Assembly: GCA_027355945.1 (NCBI GenBank)
Contig: DAIEHA010000001.1
Location: 67,390 to 106,574, forward strand
DNA length: 39,185 bases
Direction: 5' to 3'
Origin: Candidatus Parcubacteria bacterium
GTDB lineage: Bacteria; Patescibacteriota; Minisyncoccia; UBA6257; 2-01-FULL-56-20
Part shown: piece after piece, positions 14,811 through 22,454 of the stretch
Position numbering within the stretch: position 1 is the stretch's first letter
How the letters are laid out: every line of letters begins with the position of its first letter
Made by a program: the position numbers and the translations under genes
Notes under the pieces: model-generated
What the model saw: the letters and a program-made list of their open reading frames with translations, nothing else
Told to the model about the DNA's origin: nothing
Databases searched by the model: none

Positions 14811-16079
14811 ATGGCATTCCCGGTCCCAACTCGACATGCACGACGCGAGGGCCTGCGCGCATTCACCCTCATTGAGCTTCTCGTCGTGATCGCCATCATC
14901 GCGATCCTTGCGGTGGTCGTGGTGCTCACCCTCAACCCTTCTCAGCTTCTTGCACAGAGCCGCGACGTGAACCGTCTTCAGGATATGTCATCGCTCGTGT
15001 CGGCGGTGAATCTCTATGCGGCCGGTATGAGCGGGGCATCCTCCTTTTCGCTCGGGAATGCATCGTCCGTATATGTGTCCGTTCCCGATCCGCTCGCGAC
15101 GTCCACTGCAGGCGACGCGTGCCAGGGCCTCGGGATCCAGGCGCTTCCTTCGGGGTCCTATCATTGCGCATCATCGACATTCTTTCGGGGCGTCGGAGGG
15201 GCGGGATGGATGCCGATCGATTTCTCATCGATCAATTCGGGATCGCCTTTCGGCTCGCTCCCCATCGATCCCGTGAATCAGACCTCCTCGCATCTTTATT
15301 ACACGTATGCCACGAATGGATCGCAGTTCGAGGTGACGGCCGCGATGGAATCGCAGAAGTATCGACTGGGCGGTTCCGGGAACGTGGTGAGCACCGATGG
15401 AGGCATCCTCCCGAATACCTATGAAGCAGGCACGAACCTTTCCCTGATGCCGCTGGATTACGGTAGCGTATCTCAAGGGATAGCCCTCGTACAATCATCC
15501 ACGATAACCATCGATGGTACGAGCTCGACCTGTCCGCTCATATCCACGGGGGTGGGCGATTTCCTGGTCGTGATGTACAGGATCAATTTCCAGGGAATAT
15601 CCGGCATCACGTTTTCCGATACCAAAGGGGATTCGTTCATATCCGATGCGACATCCTCCGATTCGTATCTGGGTGTGGCATATGCGTATAATATCCAAGG
15701 TGGCAGCACCGCGATCACCATGTCCGGTTTCGCAAGCAATATCATCAGCATGTCGTGCTTCGAATATACGGGGATCCAGACCTCGGGAGATCCATTCGAC
15801 GGCGGCGCGGTCCTCGTCGGATCCGCATCATCGACCTATGGAACCGGTCCCATCACGACGACGGGGAGCAGCGATCTGATCCTGGGGCAGTTAAGTCCCG
15901 ATCTCCCATCGATAAGTCCCACCGCCCCATTCTCCCAATTGCTTCAGATCCCTTATGCGGTGCATGGATGGACGACGTACACTGTAGAGGCGGTCAATGC
16001 ACCTGCGGGAAGCTACAACAGCCAAGGTTCGTTGCCGACATCCACGTCATGGCATGCGAATATCGCAGCATTCAAATAA
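14811..16079 (+). CDS. Type IV pilin-like protein with large C-terminal beta domain
   Basis: The N-terminus is a class III prepilin signal: basic leader MAFPVPTRHARREGLRA then FTLIELLVVIAIIAILAVVV, with Glu at position +5 and Ala instead of Gly at -1. It would be cut by a prepilin peptidase and assembled through its N-terminal helix. Residues about 45-210 resemble the standard domain of these pseudopilins (LNPSQLLAQSRDVNRLQDMS; SSLVSAVNLYAAG; PFGSLPIDPVNQTSSHLYYT). The rest (about 210-422) is an extra beta-sandwich resembling residues 634-855 of the large secreted protein at 8280. It is far larger than a usual pilin (about 150 residues), so it may be a tip adhesin. No pilus machinery gene is in the window. 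Confidence 0.8.
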   Translation: MAFPVPTRHARREGLRAFTLIELLVVIAIIAILAVVVVLTLNPSQLLAQSRDVNRLQDMSSLVSAVNLYAAGMSGASSFSLGNASSVYVSVPDPLATSTAGDACQGLGIQALPSGSYHCASSTFFRGVGGAGWMPIDFSSINSGSPFGSLPIDPVNQTSSHLYYTYATNGSQFEVTAAMESQKYRLGGSGNVVSTDGGILPNTYEAGTNLSLMPLDYGSVSQGIALVQSSTITIDGTSSTCPLISTGVGDFLVVMYRINFQGISGITFSDTKGDSFISDATSSDSYLGVAYAYNIQGGSTAITMSGFASNIISMSCFEYTGIQTSGDPFDGGAVLVGSASSTYGTGPITTTGSSDLILGQLSPDLPSISPTAPFSQLLQIPYAVHGWTTYTVEAVNAPAGSYNSQGSLPTSTSWHANIAAFK

Positions 16080-16160
16080 CGAGGTACGGCGGGCTTTCCC
16101 CAGATTGCGATTGGCGGCGGAGGAGGGAGTTGGTAATATGTAAAGACAATAGTACTAAAT

Positions 16161-16616
16161 ATGATCATCTATCTTGGGGCGGATCACCGGGGGTTCGCAT
16201 TAAAGGAAAGTATAAAGAAAATGCTCACGGACGAGGGATATGCCGTGGAGGATCTCGGCGCCCCCGCCATGGTTCCCGATGACGATTATCCGGATTACGC
16301 GGCTGCCGTGGCGGCGAAGGTGGCAAAAGGTCCCGCCGAGAGACGGGGCATCGTCGCATGCGGATCGGGTTTCGGCGTGGACGTCGTGGCGAACAAGTTC
16401 AAAGGTGTGCGTGCGGCGCTTGCGATGTCCCCGGATCATGTCTATGCGGGGCGCCATGATGACGATGTGAACGTGCTTGCACTCGCGGCGGAGTATATCG
16501 CACCGGAGGATGCGCTGAAGATGGTGCACGTGTTCCTCTCGACCCCGTTCGACGAGAAGGACGCCCGCTTTGCGCGGCGTCTCGGAAAGATCGGAGAGAT
16601 CGAGGAGCGGATATAG
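16161..16616 (+). CDS. rpiB: Ribose-5-phosphate isomerase B
   Basis: Interconverts ribose 5-phosphate and ribulose 5-phosphate in the pentose phosphate pathway. RpiB/LacA family hallmarks: IYLGADHRGFALKESIKKML with D8-H9, and GIVACGSGFGVDVVANKFKG with the catalytic base C67, followed by RAALAMSPDHVYAGRHDDDV and NVLAL. Length 151 is normal. It begins a pentose phosphate cluster (rpiB, rpe, two transketolase genes). The upstream 81 bases contain TTGGTA (16130-16135) and TACTAA (16153-16158) 17 bases apart, but TACTAA touches the ATG, so I do not call a promoter. Confidence 0.92.
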   Translation: MIIYLGADHRGFALKESIKKMLTDEGYAVEDLGAPAMVPDDDYPDYAAAVAAKVAKGPAERRGIVACGSGFGVDVVANKFKGVRAALAMSPDHVYAGRHDDDVNVLALAAEYIAPEDALKMVHVFLSTPFDEKDARFARRLGKIGEIEERI

Positions 16617-16652
16617 GGGGATCTTCATGCGTGGCCTCGATGCGGCCCATGG

Positions 16653-16658
16653 TACAAT
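16653..16658 (+). promoter_or_regulatory. -10 box of rpe
   Basis: TACAAT, 6 bases before the ATG at 16665; no clear -35. Confidence 0.4.
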
Positions 16659-16664
16659 CAGGGG

Positions 16665-17318
16665 ATGGAGGTCATTCCCGTCATCAATTGTCCCGATGAG
16701 GCGTGCGCGGCGGCGTCCTTCGCGACGTTGCGGACGTTCCTCGCGCCGGGATCGCGCGTGCATGCCGACGTCACGGATGGTGCGTTCGCCGCATATCCTG
16801 CGCTGAACGATCCTGCGGCATGGGGAAGGCTCGCGCCGCCATTCGCGCTCGAGGTGCATCTTATGATGGAACGGCCGGAGGAGGTTGCGGACGATTGGTT
16901 CACGGCGGGTGCAGTGAGGATCGTCGTGCATGCCGAGACCGTGGATGCGGCGGCCGTGTTCCGCATGCTCGATCTCGCAGAGCGGCATCATGCGGAACTG
17001 ATGATCGCCTTCGCGCCGGGGACCGATCTCGGTCTTGCGGAACGCCTGCATGCGCGGTTCGGCGAACGGATCCGCGCCTTCCAGGTGCTCACGGTGCATC
17101 CCGGCGCCGCAGGACAGCCGTTCGGCATGGATGCGATCGAGCGCATCATTTCTTTGAGGCGTCTTGCGCCGCATGCTACAATTGAGGTTGATGGGGGGAT
17201 CGACCCCCGGACCGCCGCCCTCGTGAAAGCTGCAGGGGCGGATACCGTCGTATCCGCGAGCTATATTTTCAAAAATAAGGATCCCCGGCGGGCATATGAA
17301 GAATTGAAAGCGATATAA
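16665..17318 (+). CDS. rpe: Ribulose-phosphate 3-epimerase, divergent
   Basis: Epimerises ribulose 5-phosphate and xylulose 5-phosphate. A TIM-barrel of 217 residues, with family landmarks VHADVTDGAFA (usual H-x-D-x-M-D-G; the Met is Thr here), LEVHLMMERPEE, GAVRIVVHAE, QVLTVHPGAAGQPF, and TIEVDGGIDPRTAALVKAAG with the second catalytic Asp. The metal His of HLM and both catalytic Asp positions are kept, but the phosphate loop and the MDG motif are drifted, so substrate preference is less certain. The stop is followed directly by the ATG of the transketolase gene with no gap, supporting pathway co-expression. Confidence 0.8.
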   Translation: MEVIPVINCPDEACAAASFATLRTFLAPGSRVHADVTDGAFAAYPALNDPAAWGRLAPPFALEVHLMMERPEEVADDWFTAGAVRIVVHAETVDAAAVFRMLDLAERHHAELMIAFAPGTDLGLAERLHARFGERIRAFQVLTVHPGAAGQPFGMDAIERIISLRRLAPHATIEVDGGIDPRTAALVKAAGADTVVSASYIFKNKDPRRAYEELKAI

Positions 17319-18179
17319 ATGGAATCATTGACCGAGAAGAAGCTTGAATCATTGGCGCTTATGGCGACCCGCCTTCGGGAGGACGTCATCCGGATGGTGT
17401 CGCGTGCAGGTTCGGGGCATATTGCGGGATCGCTCGACATGGCGGACATATTCACCGCTATGTATTTCCATATTTTGAATCACGATCCGAAGCACCCCGA
17501 CTGGCCCGACCGGGATCGCCTCGTGCTTTCGAACGGTCATATCTGCCCGATCCAGTACGCCGCACTCGCGCATGCGGGATATTTCCCGGTGAAGGAGCTC
17601 GATACGCTTCGAAAGCTCGGCACCCGTCTTCAGGGCCACCCTCATCGGGGCGTCCTTCCGGGAGTCGAGACGACGAGCGGTCCGCTGGGATCCGGACTTT
17701 CGCAGGCGGCGGGCATTGCGCTTGCGGCGCGCCTCGACAAGAAGAAGCATCGCGTCTATTGCCTTACCTCGGACGGGGAACATAACGAGGGGAATTACTG
17801 GGAGGCCGTGATGTTTGCGGGAAGGAATCGGCTTTCCAATCTCACCGCCATCGTGGACAGGAACAATATCCAGATCGACGGATTCACCGAGGAGGTGATG
17901 CCGCTCGAGCCGTTCGCGGATAAATATCGCGCCTTCAATTGGTACGTGCTTGAGATCGACGGGCATAATTTCGAGGAGATCGTGGCGGCCGTCGCGGAAG
18001 CGAAGGCGATCCACGAGCAGCCCACGGTGATCGTGGCGCATACGATCCCGGGCAAAGGGGTCGATTTCATGGAGAATGACTATCTCTGGCATTCGAAGCC
18101 ATTCAAGCCAGGCGAGGCCGAGCATGCGCTTGCCGAATTGCGCACGCTGCGGGGCAAGATAAAAAGCGAACATCAGTGA
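17319..18179 (+). CDS. Transketolase, N-terminal (thiamine diphosphate-binding) subunit
   Basis: The first half of a split transketolase, which moves two-carbon units between pentose phosphate sugars. The 286-residue protein carries the pyrophosphate-binding module: SRAGSGHIAGSLDMADI with H34, LSNGHICPIQYAAL with H73, TSGPLGSGLSQAAGIALAAR, and the ThDP motif SDGEHNEGNYWEA with D152 and the Asn about 30 residues later (VDRNNIQIDG). Start is fixed by direct abutment to the rpe stop. The C-terminal half is encoded at 19398, after two unrelated genes. Confidence 0.92.
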   Translation: MESLTEKKLESLALMATRLREDVIRMVSRAGSGHIAGSLDMADIFTAMYFHILNHDPKHPDWPDRDRLVLSNGHICPIQYAALAHAGYFPVKELDTLRKLGTRLQGHPHRGVLPGVETTSGPLGSGLSQAAGIALAARLDKKKHRVYCLTSDGEHNEGNYWEAVMFAGRNRLSNLTAIVDRNNIQIDGFTEEVMPLEPFADKYRAFNWYVLEIDGHNFEEIVAAVAEAKAIHEQPTVIVAHTIPGKGVDFMENDYLWHSKPFKPGEAEHALAELRTLRGKIKSEHQ

Positions 18180-18183
18180 TCCA

Positions 18184-18717
18184 ATGAAGACAGTGAACGT
18201 GATCCTCGGGGTTGCGACCGCCGTCATTCTGGGAGCGCTCATCAATCTCGGCATACGGGCGTTCTATCCCGAGCCTATTCATCCTGCGTCTCCCGCCTAT
18301 CCGGCGGCGCCCGTAGCCGCGCCTTGCACGCCAGGGGACGCAGCCTGCATCAAGGCGAATGAGGCCTTTCAGGCGCAGACGAATGCGGCACAGACGGAAT
18401 ATCAGGGCGAGTGGCAGGCATACGATCGCGAGATGGGCATTTATGACCGCAATGTGTTCATCATCGCGAACATCGCGGGGATCGCGATCTTCGCTGCGGG
18501 GTTCTTCGCCGTGCTGGCGGATGCGGCTGCGGCGGCGGGAGGGGCGCCTATCGGCGTCATGGCAGCGGGACTCTGGGGCATCATATACGGATATGTGAAG
18601 GGATGGGGAAGCGTGGATGACATCGCCAAGTTCTTCATCGGCCTCGCCGTTGCGGCCGCGGTGATAGGAGGGAGCATATGGCTCATCCAACATCATGCGA
18701 AGAAGCATCATGCGTGA
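18184..18717 (+). CDS. Multi-pass membrane protein, unknown
   Basis: A 177-residue protein with an N-terminal hydrophobic helix (residues 5-26), a Pro/Ala-rich segment with two cysteines (CTPGDAAC), a soluble Gln/Ala/Tyr stretch, then three hydrophobic helices (about 92-115, 120-138, 150-168) and a His/Lys tail (HHAKKHHA). I recognise no family; similar four-helix proteins are common unknowns in this type of genome. It starts 4 bases after transketolase-N and its end overlaps the start of the next gene by 8 bases, so it is part of the same operon. Confidence 0.55.
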   Translation: MKTVNVILGVATAVILGALINLGIRAFYPEPIHPASPAYPAAPVAAPCTPGDAACIKANEAFQAQTNAAQTEYQGEWQAYDREMGIYDRNVFIIANIAGIAIFAAGFFAVLADAAAAAGGAPIGVMAAGLWGIIYGYVKGWGSVDDIAKFFIGLAVAAAVIGGSIWLIQHHAKKHHA

Positions 18718-19393
18718 TAAGAAGTTCCTGATCGTCTCGGGGGCGATCATCGTATCCGCCGCGTTCATCGGAGGATGGGGGGCCTATCTTTTTGCATACC
18801 CTGCGGGACCCGGAACGGAGAGCGGGACGCCCCCGGCGCCTCCGGGGGATATCGCATCCGCCGCGCCCATGGATACGGCGGGCTGGCACGCGTATGAGAG
18901 CAAGGCGTTCGGATTTTCGTTCGCATATCCTCCCGGCTGGCAGATTTCGGGAGAGCCGATGTCCGTGGCGAATCCCCATATGGCCCTCGGGAATCCTTTG
19001 AGTGGCATTGCGACATATCGCATGGATGTGTGGGCATACGACGATCCCGGCGATCTTTCGGCGGCGGAGTATGTGGCAGCGATGATCGCGAGCGACACGG
19101 CCGCAGATATGCGGTCGGGTGCGGCGAGCGGTACGGCCCCGCGCATCACCCCGCGCGTCTCGAAGGAATTCGCGAGTACCGTGAACGGCATTCCCGCATA
19201 CGAGCTTTACGACGTGTTCGAATTCGACCATCAAGGGGAGCGGGTCTATGTGAAGGATGGCTATCGCATGCTCGTGTTCGATTTCCCGGTATCAATGGCG
19301 AATCCGAACATCGCGGACCCCGGCGCGAACAATATCGTGGCGCACGCGATCCTCGGCACCCTGCGGATATCCTCTTCGTCTGTGGTAGAATAG
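18710..19393 (+). CDS. Membrane-anchored protein with PsbP-like fold domain, unknown
   Basis: The ATG at 18710 overlaps the preceding stop. The protein (227 residues) has one N-terminal anchor (residues about 5-27, FLIVSGAIIVSAAFIGGWGA), a Pro/Gly/Ser linker, then a domain opening with YESKAFGFSFAYPPGWQISG. This Tyr-x-Gly-Phe-Ser-x-x-Tyr-Pro-x-x-Trp opening is typical of a PsbP-like domain found in many lone membrane-anchored proteins of these bacteria. A later FDHQGERVYVKDGYRMLVFD and a C-terminal ILGTLRIS fit the same fold. Function unknown. It lies between the transketolase halves. Confidence 0.6.
   Translation: MRDKKFLIVSGAIIVSAAFIGGWGAYLFAYPAGPGTESGTPPAPPGDIASAAPMDTAGWHAYESKAFGFSFAYPPGWQISGEPMSVANPHMALGNPLSGIATYRMDVWAYDDPGDLSAAEYVAAMIASDTAADMRSGAASGTAPRITPRVSKEFASTVNGIPAYELYDVFEFDHQGERVYVKDGYRMLVFDFPVSMANPNIADPGANNIVAHAILGTLRISSSSVVE
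19386..19391 (+). promoter_or_regulatory. -10 box of transketolase-C
   Basis: TAGAAT ends 6 bases before the ATG at 19398 and lies at the end of the preceding gene, allowing separate expression of the second subunit. Confidence 0.45.
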
Positions 19394-19397
19394 AAAG

Positions 19398-20420
19398 ATG
19401 CTGAACCCCGACGCAAAACTGAATCCTCATCTCTTCGATGACGACGCCGCACAGGCGCCGACCCGCGATGGATACGGGACGGGGCTCGTGGCGGCGGGAG
19501 AGGCCGATCCGAATGTGGTGGCGTTGTGCGCCGATCTTACGGAATCCACGCGCGTCGATGCGTTCGCAAAGAAGTTTCCGGAGCGTTTCATCGAGCTGGG
19601 GGTCGCTGAGCAGAACATGGCGACCGTGGCGGCGGGGCTCGGGGTGTCCGGCAAGATCCCGTTCATATCCTCCTATGCCACATTCTCACCCGGCCGTAAT
19701 TGGGAGCAGATCCGTACGACGATCGCCTACAATGACGCGAACGTGAAAGTGGCGGGACATCACGCGGGAATTTCGGTGGGTCCCGACGGAGCCACGCATC
19801 AGGCCACCGAGGATATCGCGCTCATGAGGGCGATGCCGAACATGAAAGTGTTCGTGCCGTGCGACGCCATCGAGGCGCACAAGGCAACGCGTGCGGCAGC
19901 CCACATCTATGGGCCGATCTATCTGCGCTTCCAAAGGGAAAAGACCCCCGTCATCACGACGGAGGATACGCCCTATGTTCCTGGAAAAGCGGAGGTTTTT
20001 TGGGTTCCCGGGAAGGGGACGGGGGCCCGCGCCCCGAAGTCCGACGTGCTCATCGTGGCGTGCGGCGCGCTCGTGTACAATGCGCTCCATGCGGCGCGTG
20101 AGCTCGAGGAGGCGAAAGTGGGGGTCACCGTGCTCAACATGCACAGCGTGAAGCCGCTCGATGAGCGGAAACTCGCCGATCTCGCGAAGAAGGCGGGCGC
20201 GGTGGTCACCGTGGAGGAGCATCAGATCCTGGGAGGGCTCGGCGGCGCCGTGGCGGAGGCGCTCGCACGGCACGCTCCGGTACCCATCGAGTTCATCGGC
20301 ATGCATGACACGTTCGGGGAATCGGGGTCTCCTGACGAGCTCATCGTCCGGTATGGCATGACATCCAAGGATATCGTGGCGGCGGCCCGCCGGGCGATCC
20401 GCCGGAAGAAGCTGTTGTAG
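19398..20420 (+). CDS. Transketolase, C-terminal subunit
   Basis: The second half of the split enzyme: the pyrimidine-binding module and the C-terminal domain. E71 in the segment IELGVAEQNMATVAAGLGVS is the cofactor-activating glutamate. Next come SSYATFSPGRNWEQIRTTIA, ISVGPDGATHQATEDIALMR and a C-terminal alpha/beta domain (DVLIVACGALVYNALHAARE; GAVVTVEEHQILGGLGGAVA). Length 340 is normal for split forms. It should pair with 17319-18179. The order N, two membrane genes, C is unusual, since the halves are usually adjacent. Confidence 0.92.
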   Translation: MLNPDAKLNPHLFDDDAAQAPTRDGYGTGLVAAGEADPNVVALCADLTESTRVDAFAKKFPERFIELGVAEQNMATVAAGLGVSGKIPFISSYATFSPGRNWEQIRTTIAYNDANVKVAGHHAGISVGPDGATHQATEDIALMRAMPNMKVFVPCDAIEAHKATRAAAHIYGPIYLRFQREKTPVITTEDTPYVPGKAEVFWVPGKGTGARAPKSDVLIVACGALVYNALHAARELEEAKVGVTVLNMHSVKPLDERKLADLAKKAGAVVTVEEHQILGGLGGAVAEALARHAPVPIEFIGMHDTFGESGSPDELIVRYGMTSKDIVAAARRAIRRKKLL

Positions 20421-20437
20421 GACTTCCGTTTTTCTGA

Positions 20438-20443
20438 TATCAT
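20438..20443 (+). promoter_or_regulatory. -10 box of the ATP synthase operon
   Basis: TATCAT, 8 bases before the atpB ATG at 20452, in the 31-base gap after transketolase-C. Confidence 0.45.
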
Positions 20444-20451
20444 ACCCGCGT

Positions 20452-21198
20452 ATGTTGAACATCTCGCTTCGCGCCGAGACGATATTTCATATAGGTACGT
20501 GGCCCATCACGAATGCCGTGCTGTTGGCGTTCATCGCCGTCCTCATCCTTGCCACCGTGGCGATCATACTGAGGCGGAAACTTGCGATGACGCCGGGAAT
20601 GCTCCAGAACGTCTCCGAGGTGATCGTCGAAGGGGCGCTTTCCCTTATGGATGATGTCTTGGGAACCCGTGAAAAGTCAGAGAGGTATTTCCCCCTTGTA
20701 TTCACGATATTCATCTTCGTGATCACGTCGAACTATCTCGGACTTCTGCCGGGAGTCTCCTCGATCATGGTCGGCCACGGCGCGAATGCGGTCCCGCTTC
20801 TGCGTTCTCCCGCGAGCGATCTCAATTTCACGCTTGCGGTGGCGCTCATCGCCGTCACGACGGTCAATATATTCGCGACGATCATCTTCGGCATCAAGGA
20901 CAGGATCTCGGTGTTTTTGAATTTCAAAGGCCCGATCCAGCTTTTTGTGGGCCTGCTTGAGCTTTTGTCTGAATTTGCTAGAATTATCTCGTTCACGTTC
21001 CGTCTTTTCGGCAACGTGTTCGCTGGCGAGGTTCTGCTCGCGATCATGGCGCTCCTCGCCCCATATCTCGTACCCCTCCCATTCATGTTCCTCGAGGTGT
21101 TCGTCGGGTTCATCCAGGCGTTCATCTTCGCAATGCTTACGCTTGTGTTCATTGAGCTTGCAGTCACCCCCCATGAAGGAGAAGAGGCGGGGCATTGA
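20452..21198 (+). CDS. atpB: F1Fo ATP synthase subunit a
   Basis: The stator half-channel subunit of Fo in the inner membrane. It has about five to six hydrophobic helices; the essential arginine is R184 in SFTFRLFGNVFAGE, and the conserved Asn/Gln helix follows in VFVGFIQAFIFAMLTLVFIE. Length 248 is normal. No atpI gene precedes it. It is first in the order atpB-E-F-H-A-G-D-C. Confidence 0.95.
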   Translation: MLNISLRAETIFHIGTWPITNAVLLAFIAVLILATVAIILRRKLAMTPGMLQNVSEVIVEGALSLMDDVLGTREKSERYFPLVFTIFIFVITSNYLGLLPGVSSIMVGHGANAVPLLRSPASDLNFTLAVALIAVTTVNIFATIIFGIKDRISVFLNFKGPIQLFVGLLELLSEFARIISFTFRLFGNVFAGEVLLAIMALLAPYLVPLPFMFLEVFVGFIQAFIFAMLTLVFIELAVTPHEGEEAGH

Positions 21199-21501
<303 letters not shown>

Positions 21502-21511
21502 TCGGATCCGC

Positions 21512-21539
21512 GCCGCCGCGGCGGAATGCCCGCGGCGGC
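21512..21539 (+). promoter_or_regulatory. Very stable GC-only hairpin between atpE and atpF
   Basis: GCCGCCGCGG (21512-21521), loop CGGAATGC, CCGCGGCGGC (21530-21539): a perfect 10-bp stem with no T-run. It sits 10 bases after the atpE stop and 10 bases before the atpF start. Probably a processing or stability element protecting the atpE message, or one reducing downstream translation. Confidence 0.7.
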
Positions 21540-21549
21540 ACCACACGCA

Positions 21550-22047
21550 ATGCAACAGCTTCTCGATCAATTGGGCATCAACTGGGAGCTCCTGATAAGC
21601 CAGGCGGTGAATTTTGCGCTGCTGCTCATCGTGCTTCGCATCTTCGTATATAAGCCGCTTCTCAAGCTCTTGCGGGATCGGAGAGCGAGAATAGCAGAGG
21701 GGCTCATGAAGGCGGATGAAGCGGACAGGCGTCTCCACGAGGTGGATATGATCGGCAAGGAGCGGATGAAAGAGGCCGAGAACAAGGCCGTCGCCATCCT
21801 TAAAAGGACCGAGCACGATGCCCGGGAGCTCGAAGAGCGTCTGCTCGGGGAGATCAAGCGGAAGGAGACCGAAGAATCGGCGCAGGCCGCCGCGCGCCTG
21901 AAGGTGCAGCAGGAGGAATCGCGGCGGGCCATGGAAAAGGAGGCTGCGGTGCTCGTGCGGGCCGCGATCGTGCGCACGGTCGAGCTCGCTCCGGAGGCGA
22001 TCGACGACGCGCTCATTGCGCGGGCCGTCAAGGAATCACGGACATGA
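21550..22047 (+). CDS. atpF: F1Fo ATP synthase subunit b
   Basis: The peripheral stalk. I chose ATG 21550 (MQQLLDQLGINWELLISQAV) rather than the in-frame ATG at 21526, which lies in the hairpin loop and would add eight low-complexity residues. The product has 165 residues: one N-terminal membrane helix (about 12-30, LISQAVNFALLLIVLRIFVY), the conserved KPLLKLLRDRRARIAEGL, and a long charged coiled coil. The stop overlaps the atpH start (ATGA). Confidence 0.92.
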   Translation: MQQLLDQLGINWELLISQAVNFALLLIVLRIFVYKPLLKLLRDRRARIAEGLMKADEADRRLHEVDMIGKERMKEAENKAVAILKRTEHDARELEERLLGEIKRKETEESAQAAARLKVQQEESRRAMEKEAAVLVRAAIVRTVELAPEAIDDALIARAVKESRT

Positions 22048-22427
22048 AGTACCCCGCACATATCTATGCAAAAGCCCTCGTAGAGGTCCTCGGAGGACCC
22101 GACGCGGAGCGCGCCAAGGAGAGGATCGCGGAGAACTTCATCGCGCTCATACGGAAGAACGGCGATGAGATGCACCTCCGGAAGATCCTTGAAGAGGCGT
22201 CTCGGATGTCGCGAGGAAGGAGCGGATTGAGGGAGGTGGTGATCGATTCCGCAAGAACGCTGACCGAAGCCCAAAGGAAGGAGATCGGACGGGTGCTCGG
22301 AAAGGAGGATATCATCGTGGAAAGGGTCGATCCTTCGCTCGTGGCGGGGATAAGGATCACGGTGAACGAAGAGCTTCAATTCGACGGATCGCTTGCGAGG
22401 AAATTGACCGCGGTGCTCGGGATCTAA
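22044..22427 (+). CDS. atpH: F1Fo ATP synthase subunit delta (short)
   Basis: Links F1 to the peripheral stalk. Of 127 residues against a usual about 177. The start KYPAHIYAKALVEVL corresponds to the family start of helix 1; the end VDPSLVAGIRITVNEELQFD then GSLARKLTAVLGI is the typical C-terminal strand-helix. The loss is in the middle of the N-terminal helical bundle. Overlaps atpF by ATGA, supporting translational coupling. Confidence 0.85.
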   Translation: MKYPAHIYAKALVEVLGGPDAERAKERIAENFIALIRKNGDEMHLRKILEEASRMSRGRSGLREVVIDSARTLTEAQRKEIGRVLGKEDIIVERVDPSLVAGIRITVNEELQFDGSLARKLTAVLGI

Positions 22428-22454
22428 TCATCGATATTTGGAAATTGAAACGAC

